Assembly (NCBI RefSeq): GCF_019104945.1 | Contig: NZ_JAHRWW010000025.1 | Span: forward strand, 1 to 33,514 | DNA length: 33,514 bases | Direction: 5' to 3' | DNA from: Thermomonas sp. | Lineage (GTDB): Bacteria; Pseudomonadota; Gammaproteobacteria; Xanthomonadales; Xanthomonadaceae | Part shown: positions 9,154-17,629 of the stretch, piece by piece | Layout: each line of letters opens with the position of its first letter | How positions within the stretch are numbered: position 1 is the stretch's first letter | Translations under genes and position numbers: made by a program | The notes under the pieces: model-generated | Told to the model about the DNA's origin: nothing | The model's input: only the letters and a program-made list of their open reading frames with translations | Databases searched by the model: none

Positions 9154-9181
9154 ATGTTAGCACAAGCCTCGCCACCGTTAA
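9154..9181 (-). promoter_or_regulatory. Candidate sigma-70 promoter for aspC-mdh
   Basis: On the minus strand, TTAACG (complement 9176-9181), a 16-bp spacer and TAACAT (complement 9154-9159) are seen, with an extended TGC just before the -10 box. It would give a 5' untranslated leader of about 60 nt before the ATG at 9088. Only partial matches to consensus. Confidence 0.45.
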
Positions 9182-9214
9182 GGCACAAGGTTTTCATCCA
9201 TAAAAGCTCTGTTG

Positions 9215-9250
9215 AAAAACACGAAGAGCGGCACACTGGCCGCTCTTCGT
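9215..9250 (-). terminator. Intrinsic terminator of ppiB
   Basis: A 12-bp perfect stem (ACGAAGAGCGGC at 9221-9232 with its complement at 9239-9250) has a 6-nt loop. On the minus strand it is followed by GTTTTTC. It begins 22 nt after the ppiB stop, so it ends the ppiB transcript before the aspC promoter. Confidence 0.88.
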
Positions 9251-9272
9251 TGGATGCTTCACTTCGGCACGA

Positions 9273-9767
9273 TCAAGCCGCCAGAATTTTGTTCCATTCG
9301 GCCACGCGATCGGCCTTGGCGGCCAGCGCTGCTTCGGCGTCGCCTTCGATCTTGACCGACTTGATCGCATCGCCCTGCTGCACGGCATCGACCACGTCGA
9401 GACCTTCCACCACCTTGCCAAACACGGTGTGCTTGCCATTCAGCCATTCACAGGGCACATGGGTGATGAAGAACTGACTGCCGTTGGTGTTCGGGCCTGC
9501 GTTGGCCATCGACAACACACCACGCTCGTGCGGCACGCCATTATTAGCTTCATCTTCGAACCGGTAGCCGGGGCCACCACGGCCGGAACCTTCCGGACAG
9601 CCGCCCTGGATCATGAAATTTGCAATGACGCGGTGAAAGTTCAGGCCATCGTAAAAGCCGCGCTGCGCCAAATTCACGAAGTTAGCCACGGTCAACGGGG
9701 CCTTCTCCTGATGCAGTTCAACTTTGATCTGGCCACGGTCAGTATCGAAAACGGCGAGCAGGGACAT
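9273..9767 (-). CDS. ppiB: Peptidyl-prolyl cis-trans isomerase, cyclophilin type
   Basis: Cytosolic cyclophilin that accelerates proline isomerisation during folding. The 164 residues with no signal peptide match PpiB rather than periplasmic PpiA. Conserved active-site stretches are [20 protein letters not shown] (catalytic Arg within FHRV), [19 protein letters not shown], and [14 protein letters not shown]. The ATG at 9767 has AGGA upstream. The gene is monocistronic, divergent from bipA across 176 bp, with a strong terminator downstream. Confidence 0.96.
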   Translation of the reverse strand: MSLLAVFDTDRGQIKVELHQEKAPLTVANFVNLAQRGFYDGLNFHRVIANFMIQGGCPEGSGRGGPGYRFEDEANNGVPHERGVLSMANAGPNTNGSQFFITHVPCEWLNGKHTVFGKVVEGLDVVDAVQQGDAIKSVKIEGDAEAALAAKADRVAEWNKILAA

Positions 9768-9860
9768 ACGGGATTCCTAATACGAAAGGGATTTCTGAAC
9801 CGAGGATATGGTGTCGTCCTCCTCCAGAAACAAGAGCCCGCAGCATTTTTCTGAAACCGC

Positions 9861-9866
9861 TATAAT
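9861..9866 (+). promoter_or_regulatory. bipA: Consensus -10 box upstream of bipA
   Basis: A perfect TATAAT at 9861-9866 lies 77 bp upstream of the bipA ATG. No good -35 hexamer is visible at 16-18 bp (the positions read about CCGCAG). The deduced leader contains GC-rich self-complementary patches (GGCCGACTCGGCC at 9899-9911) and no clear Shine-Dalgarno sequence. Confidence 0.55.
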
Positions 9867-9943
9867 GATCGGCTTCCTCCACTGAAATCCACGCGCCCGG
9901 CCGACTCGGCCACCGAGGTGCGGCTTGCACGGGCCCGTTTCAT

Positions 9944-11791
9944 ATGTCCATCGAAAAACTCCGCAATATCGCCATCGTCGCCCACGTTGACCATGGCAAA
10001 ACCACCCTCGTCGATCAGCTGCTCAAGCAGTCCGGCACCTTCGACGAGCGTGCCCAAGTGGCCGAACGCGTCATGGACAGCGGTGATATTGAAAAAGAAC
10101 GCGGCATTACCATTCTGTCGAAGAACACCGCGATCCGCTGGACCAACCCCAAGACCGGCGAAACCTGGCGCATCAATATCGTAGACACCCCCGGACACGC
10201 CGACTTCGGCGGCGAGGTGGAGCGCGTGCTCTCGATGGTGGACTCGGTGCTGATCCTCGTGGACGCGATGGACGGCCCCATGCCGCAGACCCGCTTCGTG
10301 ACGCAAAAAGCGTTCGCGATGGGCTTCAAACCGATTGTGGTCATCAACAAAGTAGACCGCCCCGGTGCGCGCCCGAGTTGGGTGCTGGATCAAACCTTTG
10401 ACCTGTTCGACCGCCTTGGCGCAAACGACGAACAGCTCGATTTCACCACCGTGTATGCCAGCGGCCTGCAGGGCTTTGCCGGGATGGACGAAAGCGTGCG
10501 CAGCGGCGATATGACCCCGCTGTTTGAAGCCATTTGTGAACACGTCCCCGCCCCGCCGGTGGACCCGGATGGCCCGTTCCAAATGCGCGTCACCTCGCTG
10601 GACTACAACAACTACGTCGGCGTCATTGGTGTTGGCCGCATCCAGCGCGGCAAGGTCAAGCCCAACCAGCAGGTAACGGTGATCGCCGCTGACGGCAAGA
10701 CCCGCAACGCCAAAGTGCTGCAGGTGCTGGGCTTCATGGGGCTGGAGCGCATCGAAGTGCAGGACGCGTCGGCGGGCGACATCATCGCGTTCTCGGGGAT
10801 CGAAGGCATCGGCATTTCCGATACCCTGTGCGACCCGTCTGCGGTTGAGCAACTGCCAGTGCTTGCCGTGGATGAACCCACCATCAGCATGACCTTCCAA
10901 GTGAACGACTCGCCGTTTGCTGGGGTGAAAGAACGCAGCGGCGGCAAGTTCCTCACCAGCCGTCAGCTGCGCGACCGCCTCACCCGCGAAACCCAGCACA
11001 ACGTGGCGCTGCGCGTGGAAGACACCGCTGATGCCGACAAATTCAAAGTCAGCGGGCGCGGCGAATTGCACCTGTCTATTTTGATTGAAACCATGCGCCG
11101 CGAAGGTTACGAGCTTGCCGTGTCGCGTCCGGAAGTCATCATCAAGCCCATCGACGGCGTGCTCTCCGAGCCGTATGAAGCCCTCGTGGTAGATATGGAC
11201 GACCAGTACCAAGGCGGCGTGATGGGCCGCTTGGGCGAGCGCAAAGCGCTGCTGCAGAACATGGAACCCGACGGCAAGGGCCGCGTGCGCTTGGACTACA
11301 TCATCCCGGCGCGCGGTCTAATTGGCTTCCAAACCGAATTCAAAACCCTCACCGCCGGCACCGGCCTACTGTTCCACGTCTTCGATCACTACGCCGCCAA
11401 AACCGAGGGCAGCATCGGTCAGCGTTCGAACGGTGTGCTGATCTCCAACGGCACCGGCAGCTCACCCGCCTATGCACAGATCGCCATGCAAGAGCGCGGC
11501 CGTCTGTTTATTGAGCCGGGTGAAGAAATCTATGAAGGCCAAGTGGTGGGTATTCACAGCAAGGACAACGACCTTACCGTGAACGCGCTACGCGGCAAGC
11601 AGCTCACCAACTTCCGCGCCGCCGGTAAGGATGACGACGAAGGTCTGATTCCGCCGATCAAGTTCTCACTGGAGCAGGCACTGGAATTCATCGACGACGA
11701 CGAATTAGTAGAAGTCACCCCGAAGCAAATTCGCCTGCGTAAAAAATTCCGCACCGAGATTGACCGCAAGCGTGCCAGCCGCGCGGCCTAA
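9944..11791 (+). CDS. bipA: Translational GTPase BipA/TypA
   Basis: Ribosome-binding GTPase of the EF-G family that assists 50S maturation and growth under cold or stress. The 615 residues are close to family length. G1 is [10 protein letters not shown] (13-22), the switch I region carries ERGITI (52-57), G3 is DTPGHADF (81-88) and G4 is NKVD (135-138). Domain II follows, then the EF-G-like III/V domains, and a BipA-specific C-terminal domain with [12 protein letters not shown] and [11 protein letters not shown]. The ATG at 9944 gives the conserved [18 protein letters not shown] start, although no obvious Shine-Dalgarno precedes it. The DUF2127 gene starts 3 nt after the stop and is probably translationally coupled. 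Confidence 0.97.
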   Translation: MSIEKLRNIAIVAHVDHGKTTLVDQLLKQSGTFDERAQVAERVMDSGDIEKERGITILSKNTAIRWTNPKTGETWRINIVDTPGHADFGGEVERVLSMVDSVLILVDAMDGPMPQTRFVTQKAFAMGFKPIVVINKVDRPGARPSWVLDQTFDLFDRLGANDEQLDFTTVYASGLQGFAGMDESVRSGDMTPLFEAICEHVPAPPVDPDGPFQMRVTSLDYNNYVGVIGVGRIQRGKVKPNQQVTVIAADGKTRNAKVLQVLGFMGLERIEVQDASAGDIIAFSGIEGIGISDTLCDPSAVEQLPVLAVDEPTISMTFQVNDSPFAGVKERSGGKFLTSRQLRDRLTRETQHNVALRVEDTADADKFKVSGRGELHLSILIETMRREGYELAVSRPEVIIKPIDGVLSEPYEALVVDMDDQYQGGVMGRLGERKALLQNMEPDGKGRVRLDYIIPARGLIGFQTEFKTLTAGTGLLFHVFDHYAAKTEGSIGQRSNGVLISNGTGSSPAYAQIAMQERGRLFIEPGEEIYEGQVVGIHSKDNDLTVNALRGKQLTNFRAAGKDDDEGLIPPIKFSLEQALEFIDDDELVEVTPKQIRLRKKFRTEIDRKRASRAA

Positions 11792-11794
11792 ACC

Positions 11795-12262
11795 GTGATC
11801 GTGAAGCACTACAACCCGGATCCGCACGCGCATCCGGGTTTACATGCCATCGCGCTGGTTGAACTTGGCAAAGGCGGCCTCGCACTGCTGGCCGCCAGTG
11901 GGCTGGAACTACTCGGCCCCGCTCCACTGCGGCGCTGGGTGCACGCCTTAATCGATACGTTTCACCTTGACCCTAACCACGGCGCCGCCGCGTGGTTATC
12001 GAATGCCATCAACCCCGACGGCGTGCACATCGCCGCCCTACTCGCTGCGCTCTATGGCGTGATGCATCTACTCGAAGGCTGGGGCCTGTGGTACGCCAAG
12101 GCTTGGGCTTCGTGGCTGGGCTGCATCACCGTCATGCTTTATTTGCCTTTTGATTTATACGCACTCGCCAAGCACCCAGGCTGGCTCTCGGTCATTGCCG
12201 TTGCCATCAACGTACTCGTCCTTTGGGTACTCGCGCGCGACCTCATCAAGCGCCGTAAATAA
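11795..12262 (+). CDS. DUF2127 family inner-membrane protein
   Basis: This protein of 155 residues matches the DUF2127 pattern, whose function is unknown. It has an N-terminal GLHAIALVELGKGGLALLAA helix (about 15-36), a lumenal or periplasmic loop, and a second helix containing HIAALLAALYGVMHLLEGWGLW. The family-typical AKAWASWLG and two further C-terminal hydrophobic stretches follow (about 105-120 and 130-148). It starts at GTG 11795, with a second GTG two codons later. It lies directly after bipA with 3 nt between the genes, so it is almost certainly in the bipA transcript. Four membrane segments are predicted. Confidence 0.8.
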   Translation: MIVKHYNPDPHAHPGLHAIALVELGKGGLALLAASGLELLGPAPLRRWVHALIDTFHLDPNHGAAAWLSNAINPDGVHIAALLAALYGVMHLLEGWGLWYAKAWASWLGCITVMLYLPFDLYALAKHPGWLSVIAVAINVLVLWVLARDLIKRRK

Positions 12263-12323
12263 TTTTATTTGCATCTACTCCCACATCTGGAGATGCTAAG
12301 GCATCTTGAGGGGAGTCTTTCTG

Positions 12324-13940
12324 ATGCGCTATTTGCCGCTTGCTGTCGCTGTGTCCATGCTCTTGCTTGCGGCATGCCAACCCAGTCAATCGCCCCCCGT
12401 AACGCAGGCGCAAACAGCAAGCAAACCGGCCTCTGATTTCACGTTTGCAGAAGCCAGCGTTGCTGATCTGCAGAGGCAAATGGCCGCAGGCACACTCAGC
12501 AGCCATACGCTCACCTCCGCCTACCTTGACCGCATCGCCGCCATCGATCGTAGCGGCCCCACGCTCCATTCGGTACTCACTACGAATCCCAACGCACTCG
12601 AAGAGGCCGACGCCTTGGACGCCGAACGTAAGGCGGGCACTGTGCGGGGGCCACTCCACGGCATTCCGGTTCTCATTAAAGACAATATCGACGCCACGCC
12701 GATGGCCAACACGGCTGGCTCGTTAGCCCTTGCAGACTACCACCCCAAGAACGACGCCTTTTTGATTCAAAAACTACGCGCAGCTGGCGCCGTGATTTTA
12801 GGCAAAACCAATCTTTCTGAATGGGCCAACTTCCGCTCCAGCCGCTCCATCTCCGGTTGGAGCGCCGTCGGCGGGCAGACCAAAAACCCCTACGCGCTTG
12901 ATCGCAACCCCTGCGGCTCCAGCGCAGGCACCGGCACCGCGATCGCAGCCAATCTCGCCGCTGTAGGCGTTGGCACCGAGACCGACGGCAGTATTATCTG
13001 CCCCTCCTCAGTAGCAGGCCTCGTTGGCCTGAAACCCACCGTTGGGCTGGTCAGCCGTAGCGGCATCATCCCCATTTCCATCTCGCAAGACACCGCCGGC
13101 CCAATGACGCGCAGCGTGGCCGATGCCGCCGCCCTACTCACCGCCATGGCCGCGCCCGACCCACAAGATCCAGCCTCTAGCGAACGTAAAAATACGGCGG
13201 CGATCGACTATACCCAGCATCTCAAAGCCAACGCGCTCAAAGGCGCACGCATCGGCGTTGTACGCCAGCTGATGGGCTATCGCCCCGAAGTCAACCGGTT
13301 GATGGAAGACGCCATCGTCAAGCTAAAAGCCGCCGGCGCCACCGTGGTGGACGCGGAGATCCCCACGCTTGGCCAGTGGGGCGAGGCCGAATACACGATG
13401 CTGCAATACGAGCTCAAAGACGGCTTGCAGCGCTACCTCGTCGCGGGCAACGCGCCTTATCGCTCGCTGTCCGAGATCATTGCCTTCAATAAGCGCAATG
13501 CCGACGCCGAGATGCCGTTGTTCGGGCAAGAAGTGTTCGAACAAGCCAATGCACTCGGCCCACTCAGCACGCCCGAATATATCACCTTGCGCGACAAGGT
13601 GCGCCGCCTCGCTGGGCCTGAAGGCATCGATGTCGCCCTGCACAAGCAGCAGCTCGATGCACTGGTTGCGCCCGCCACTGCGCCTGCGTGGCCCACCGAT
13701 CCGGTCAACGGCGACCATTACGCCGCCGGTGGCTACGGCGCTGCCTCCGCTGCACGCTATCCCAGCCTCACCGTCCCCATGGGCGATGTCCACGGCCTGC
13801 CCGTAGGGCTCGTGCTGATGGGTACCGCGTGGAGCGAGCCGCGCCTCATTGAACTTGGCTACGCGTTTGAACAAGCGACCCATGCACGGAAGCCACCGCA
13901 GCTTCTACCTACGGTGGCTCCCAGTAAGGACGCGCACTAG
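12324..13940 (+). CDS. Amidase-signature lipoprotein
   Basis: A hydrolase of amide bonds, predicted to be exported and lipid-anchored. The first 18 residues are a lipoprotein signal (MRYLPLAVAV then LLLAAC; Cys18 is the lipidated residue). The amidase-signature domain follows. The Ser-cisSer-Lys triad can be placed as Lys119 (PVLIKDNID), Ser199 (NPCGSSAGTGTA) and Ser223 (VGTETDGSI), with the 24-residue spacing between the two serines seen in the family. GAGGGGAG lies about 8 nt upstream of the ATG at 12324; a six-codon longer form would use TTG. Total 538 residues. It is 61 bp after the DUF2127 gene. The substrate is unknown; a GatA role is unlikely because of the export signal and the absence of gatBC. 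Confidence 0.88.
   Translation: MRYLPLAVAVSMLLLAACQPSQSPPVTQAQTASKPASDFTFAEASVADLQRQMAAGTLSSHTLTSAYLDRIAAIDRSGPTLHSVLTTNPNALEEADALDAERKAGTVRGPLHGIPVLIKDNIDATPMANTAGSLALADYHPKNDAFLIQKLRAAGAVILGKTNLSEWANFRSSRSISGWSAVGGQTKNPYALDRNPCGSSAGTGTAIAANLAAVGVGTETDGSIICPSSVAGLVGLKPTVGLVSRSGIIPISISQDTAGPMTRSVADAAALLTAMAAPDPQDPASSERKNTAAIDYTQHLKANALKGARIGVVRQLMGYRPEVNRLMEDAIVKLKAAGATVVDAEIPTLGQWGEAEYTMLQYELKDGLQRYLVAGNAPYRSLSEIIAFNKRNADAEMPLFGQEVFEQANALGPLSTPEYITLRDKVRRLAGPEGIDVALHKQQLDALVAPATAPAWPTDPVNGDHYAAGGYGAASAARYPSLTVPMGDVHGLPVGLVLMGTAWSEPRLIELGYAFEQATHARKPPQLLPTVAPSKDAH
13891..13919. other. 8-bp inverted repeat at the 3' end of the amidase gene
   Basis: AGCCACCG (13891-13898) and CGGTGGCT (13912-13919) can form a hairpin inside the last codons of the amidase gene, close to the convergent DAHP synthase stop. 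No T-run follows, so it is not a normal terminator, but no other terminator is visible at this 4-bp convergent junction. Confidence 0.4.
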
Positions 13941-13944
13941 CGGA

Positions 13945-15345
13945 TTAAGCGTCGATCACACCGCGCTTTTTCACAATCAGCATCGCAATTTCCAGCGACT
14001 GCTCGTAGTTAAGGCGCGGGTCCACCGTGGTGCGGTAAGCGCGCTGCAAGTCCAGTTCGGTGAGCGCACGCGCGCCGCCGAGGCATTCGGTCACGTTCTC
14101 GCCGGTCATTTCCAGATGCACGCCACCAAGCCGCGTTCCGGCCACTTGGTGAATATCGAACGCTTGTTCGATCTCGCTACGGATATTGGCGAAACGGCGG
14201 GTCTTGTAACCGTTGCTGGTGGACTCGGTATTGCCGTGCATGGCATCGCAAATCCATAGCACACGGCGGCCTTCGCGCTTCACCGCCTCCAGAAGCGCCG
14301 GTAGCTTCGCGGCAATCTGATCCGCGCCCATGCGGTGGATCAGGCCCAAACGCCCAGGTTCATCATTCGGATTCAGCGCATCGATCACGCGCAACAATTG
14401 ATCCGGCGTGACCGACGGCCCCACCTTGACCGCAATCGGGTTATTGATCCCGCGGAAGTATTCCAGATGCGCGCCGTTCAAATCAGCCGTGCGCATGCCA
14501 ATCCACGGAAAGTGGGTGGAAAGATTGAACCAGCCATCCGCGCGCGGCACCTGCCGGGTCTGTGCTTCTTCATACGGAAGCAGCAGCGCTTCGTGCGAGG
14601 TGTAGAAGCTGACGCGGCTTAAGCTCTGCATCTTGCGACCCACCAAAATTTCAGTGAACCGCACGGCATCGCCAATGCCCGACACCATCTTCTGATATTC
14701 GGCCGCATCCGGCGATTGATCCACCCAGCCGAGCCCCCAAAATTCAGGGTGATGCAAGTCGGCAAAACCGCCGTCGACCAGCGAGCGCACAAAGTTCATC
14801 GTCATTGCCGAACGTGCGTGTGCTTTGATCATCCGGCGCGGGTCAGGAGTGCGCGCCTGCGCCGTGAACTCGGGGCTATTGACGATATCGCCGCGATAGC
14901 TCGGCAGCGTGACATCCCCCTTGGTCTCTGTGTCGGCCGAACGCGGCTTGGCATATTGCCCCGCAAAGCGGCCCACACGCACCACCGGAAGCTTTAAGCC
15001 GTGCACCAGCACAAGGCTCATCTGCAGGAGCACTTTCAAACGGTTGGTGATCGTTTCCGAATTGCACTCGGCAAAGGTTTCTGCACAGTCACCCCCCTGC
15101 AGCAAGAAGCGCTTGCCTTCCTGCGCCTCCGCCAACTGCTCTTTCAGCGACAAAATTTCGCGCGAGGTTACCAGCGGCGGTAATGCGCGCAATTCGTCCT
15201 GCGCCGCCGCAAGCGCTTCGGCATCGGGATAGGTGGGTAGCTGCAGCGCAGGCTTGCTGCGCCAGCTTGAAGGCGTCCAGCCGCCGGTTGCTGAAGTAGT
15301 GTCAATCGTGGTGGAAACAGCGGGAACGGCGGAGACTGCGGACAT
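13945..15345 (-). CDS. Class II 3-deoxy-7-phosphoheptulonate (DAHP) synthase
   Basis: First enzyme of the shikimate pathway, joining phosphoenolpyruvate and erythrose 4-phosphate. The 466 residues and motifs are those of the plant/mycobacterial type II enzyme, not AroFGH. They include WTPSSWRSKPALQLPTYPD at the N-terminus, LQGGDCAETFAE with metal-binding Cys87, GNTESTSNGYKTRRF, HLEMTGENVTECLGG and TVDPRLNYEQSLE. The His, Glu and Asp of the last segments are the other metal ligands. The start ATG at 15345 begins a variable Ala/Val/Thr-rich leader of about 20 residues. The gene is convergent with the amidase gene, with 4 bp between stop codons, and starts 62 nt after dsbB. Confidence 0.96.
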   Translation of the reverse strand: MSAVSAVPAVSTTIDTTSATGGWTPSSWRSKPALQLPTYPDAEALAAAQDELRALPPLVTSREILSLKEQLAEAQEGKRFLLQGGDCAETFAECNSETITNRLKVLLQMSLVLVHGLKLPVVRVGRFAGQYAKPRSADTETKGDVTLPSYRGDIVNSPEFTAQARTPDPRRMIKAHARSAMTMNFVRSLVDGGFADLHHPEFWGLGWVDQSPDAAEYQKMVSGIGDAVRFTEILVGRKMQSLSRVSFYTSHEALLLPYEEAQTRQVPRADGWFNLSTHFPWIGMRTADLNGAHLEYFRGINNPIAVKVGPSVTPDQLLRVIDALNPNDEPGRLGLIHRMGADQIAAKLPALLEAVKREGRRVLWICDAMHGNTESTSNGYKTRRFANIRSEIEQAFDIHQVAGTRLGGVHLEMTGENVTECLGGARALTELDLQRAYRTTVDPRLNYEQSLEIAMLIVKKRGVIDA

Positions 15346-15407
15346 ATCAAAGCTTCACGAGAGTTGCTGCATTGCATCATCCCGCGCACGTGCGCCGCGC
15401 GCAACCG

Positions 15408-15926
15408 TTACTTCCGGAACAAATGAGAATGACGAGGAAGGAACCCAGCATAAAGGGCACCAGCCCCCAGCAACACAAACCAGATCAGCGCCCACATCGG
15501 CATGGACAGCCCTAAAAACTGCCAGTCGATATTGCTGCAATCTCCGGTAGCCTGCAGCACGCGCTTGGCTGCACCTAACCACGAATGCTGCTCTACGATA
15601 AAGTTAAGCCCAGGCCCGCAACTCGGAAGCTCTGGCGGGTACAGCTGCACCCAGCTATGCCGCCCGGCGTAGCCCACGCCCGCCAATGCTGGAATCAATG
15701 CCGCAAAACCCCAGACCTTACGCGCGCCAGCAGAGCGTGGCGATAGCATCCCCCCCAGCAAAAATACAAACCCCAACGCAGCAAAGCAGATACGCTGGAA
15801 AATACAGAACGGGCAAGGCTGAATACCCAACTGAAACTGCACAAAGAGTGCATAGCACAGTAAGGCAGCACACGCGAAACAGCCAAACAGGAACTGCTGA
15901 CGAAACGACCAACGAAACGGATTCAT
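15408..15926 (-). CDS. dsbB: Disulfide bond formation protein B
   Basis: Inner-membrane quinone reductase that reoxidises periplasmic DsbA. The product has 172 residues with four membrane helices. The two redox pairs are present: CPFC (Cys38 and Cys41) after the first helix, and Cys103 (PSCGPG) with Cys130 (GDCSNIDW) in the second periplasmic loop. Their spacing closely matches E. coli DsbB. FQRICF follows the first pair, as in the family. The gene lies about 50 nt beyond the terminator of the ribosomal superoperon, on the same strand, and 62 nt before the DAHP synthase gene. Confidence 0.95.
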   Translation of the reverse strand: MNPFRWSFRQQFLFGCFACAALLCYALFVQFQLGIQPCPFCIFQRICFAALGFVFLLGGMLSPRSAGARKVWGFAALIPALAGVGYAGRHSWVQLYPPELPSCGPGLNFIVEQHSWLGAAKRVLQATGDCSNIDWQFLGLSMPMWALIWFVLLGAGALYAGFLPRHSHLFRK

Positions 15927-15977
15927 GCCTACGCCTTACGGTTATCTTGGTGATTATGCGTCAGCTGCGCCCAAAAC

Positions 15978-16008
15978 AAAAACCCCGGGTTTTACGTCCG
16001 GGGTTTTT
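15978..16008 (-). terminator. Intrinsic terminator of the ribosomal superoperon
   Basis: A stem of CCCCGG with CCGGGG (15983-15988 and 15998-16003) is extended by A5/T5 pairing to 11 bp, with a 9-nt loop. On the minus strand it ends in GTTTTTG. It lies 20 nt after the rplQ stop and before dsbB. Confidence 0.92.
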
Positions 16009-16028
16009 GCATTCAACCTAAGTTGAAA

Positions 16029-16400
16029 TTATTCAGCAGCTTGCGGGCGATCGACCAGTTCCACATAGGCCATCGGCGCATTGTCGCCAGCGCGGAAACC
16101 GCACTTCAGCAGGCGCAGGTAACCACCCGGACGCTGCGCATAGCGCGGGCCGAGCACGGTGAACAGTGTGCCCACGGCTTCCTTGTCACGCAGACGCGAG
16201 AAAGCCAGGCGACGGTTTGCCACGCTGTCCACCTTGGCGAGGGTGATCAGCGGCTCCACCACGCCGCGCAGCTCTTTCGCTTTCGGCAGGGTGGTACGGA
16301 TGAGTTCGTGCTTGATGATCGAAGCCGCCATGTTCGAGAACATCGCATGACGATGCGCGCTAGTGCGGTTGAACTTGCGACCGGATTTCTGATGACGCAT
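16029..16400 (-). CDS. rplQ: 50S ribosomal protein L17
   Basis: L17, a large-subunit protein near the peptide exit tunnel. The 123 residues begin [17 protein letters not shown], the conserved L17 N-terminus, with [27 protein letters not shown] following. It is the last gene of the superoperon and is followed by the strong terminator. It is separated from rpoA by a long spacer (173 nt) containing a 12-bp hairpin, whereas the two genes are usually close. AGGA precedes the ATG. Confidence 0.98.
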   Translation of the reverse strand: MRHQKSGRKFNRTSAHRHAMFSNMAASIIKHELIRTTLPKAKELRGVVEPLITLAKVDSVANRRLAFSRLRDKEAVGTLFTVLGPRYAQRPGGYLRLLKCGFRAGDNAPMAYVELVDRPQAAE

Positions 16401-16536
16401 TGGGATAAGTCCTATAAAAGATTAAAACGATTGAGATTCGCTGTCGCCTTCTTGGCGTTGAAACAATGGACTGCGGTTGGTCCGGGCGGCGCATTCCCTG
16501 CGTCACCGTGCCCCGAAATTGATTCGTGGGCAAAAT

Positions 16537-16566
16537 GTCTCCTTCCCCCAATCAGGGGAAGGAGAC
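16537..16566 (-). terminator. 12-bp hairpin after rpoA, attenuator-like
   Basis: A perfect 12-bp stem, GTCTCCTTCCCC with its complement (16537-16548 and 16555-16566) and a 6-nt loop, begins 8 nt downstream of the rpoA stop. On the minus strand only ATTTTG follows, so it would be a partial terminator, an RNase processing site or a 3'-end stabiliser between rpoA and rplQ. Confidence 0.6.
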
Positions 16567-16573
16567 GTGTGCA

Positions 16574-17572
16574 TCAGCCGATCATGCCGTGCGAAGAAAC
16601 GCCGGCCGGCGGCCAGTTTTCCAGCTTCATGCCAAGCGACAAGCCCTTCTGAGCCAGCACTTCCTTGATTTCGGTGAGCGATTTCTTGCCGAGGTTCGGC
16701 GTCTTCAGCAATTCCACTTCGGTCTTCTGGATCAGATCACCGATGTAGTAAATGCTTTCTGCCTTCAAGCAGTTGGCCGAGCGCACGGTCAGTTCCAGAT
16801 CGTCGATCGAGTGCAGCAGCACCGGATCTACGTCGGCGGTGGCACCCTTGGCCTGCTTGGCGTCACGGCGGGTGAAATCGCCGAACACCGACAGCTGATC
16901 GGTGAGGATGTCGGCCGCAGTACGCACCGCCGCTTCGGCGTCGATCGTACCGTTGGTTTCGATATCCAACACCAGCTTATCGAGGTCGGTGCGCTGTTCC
17001 ACACGCGCCGGATCGACGGCGTAGGACACGCGACGCACCGGCGAGAACGACGCATCCAGCATCAGGCGGCCGATGGCACGGCTCTCTTCATCTGGACGAC
17101 GGCGTGCAGCCGCCGGCTGATAGCCAAAACCACGGGTCACGGTCAAGCGCATGCTCAGCGTGATGTCCTTGGTCAGGGTGGCGATCACGTGCTCGGGGTT
17201 CAGCACTTCCACATTGTGGTTGGTCTTGATGTCAGCAGCGGTGACAACACCAGGACCTTGTTTTTTCAGTTCAACGACATCGCTGTCGCCGTTATGCAAG
17301 CGAATGGCAACATCCTTGAGGTTCAACAGAACTTCGAGAACGTCTTCCTGCAGGCCTTCAACCGTGGTGTACTCATGCAGTACGCCGTCAATTTCGACTT
17401 CGGTAATGGCGCAGCCGGGAATCGACGAAAGCAAAACGCGACGCAGGGCATTGCCGAGCGTGTGGCCATAACCGCGTTCTAGCGGCTCGATCACAACCTT
17501 GGCGCGGTGGTCGGTGATGCGTTCGATCTGCGGTCCGCGCGGACGCAGCACTTGGGTGGCGGTAACCGTCAT
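16574..17572 (-). CDS. rpoA: RNA polymerase alpha subunit
   Basis: The alpha subunit assembles RNA polymerase and contacts UP elements and activators. It has 332 residues (329 in E. coli). The N-terminal dimerisation domain covers about 1-235 ([20 protein letters not shown]), then a linker, then the C-terminal DNA-binding domain with [20 protein letters not shown] and [14 protein letters not shown]. The Arg of VRSANC corresponds to E. coli Arg265. GGAG precedes the ATG at 17572. A strong hairpin lies in the 57-nt gap after rpsD, and a second lies just after the stop. Confidence 0.99.
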   Translation of the reverse strand: MTVTATQVLRPRGPQIERITDHRAKVVIEPLERGYGHTLGNALRRVLLSSIPGCAITEVEIDGVLHEYTTVEGLQEDVLEVLLNLKDVAIRLHNGDSDVVELKKQGPGVVTAADIKTNHNVEVLNPEHVIATLTKDITLSMRLTVTRGFGYQPAAARRRPDEESRAIGRLMLDASFSPVRRVSYAVDPARVEQRTDLDKLVLDIETNGTIDAEAAVRTAADILTDQLSVFGDFTRRDAKQAKGATADVDPVLLHSIDDLELTVRSANCLKAESIYYIGDLIQKTEVELLKTPNLGKKSLTEIKEVLAQKGLSLGMKLENWPPAGVSSHGMIG

Positions 17573-17591
17573 TCGTGGTGTCTCCTGCTAA

Positions 17592-17615
17592 CCGGCGCGG
17601 GAATGACCGCGCCGG
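17592..17615 (-). other. GC-rich 9-bp hairpin in the rpsD-rpoA spacer
   Basis: CCGGCGCGG pairs perfectly with CCGCGCCGG (17592-17600 and 17607-17615) around a 6-nt loop, and wobble and AT pairs extend it. It ends shortly before the rpoA Shine-Dalgarno and is not followed by T residues, so it is more likely a translational or processing element than a terminator. Confidence 0.65.
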
Positions 17616-17629
17616 CTGATGGCAATGGC

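Noticed and set aside
9860-11212. Long minus-strand ORF (450 codons)
   Set aside because: Antisense shadow of bipA; the real plus-strand frame has all GTPase motifs.
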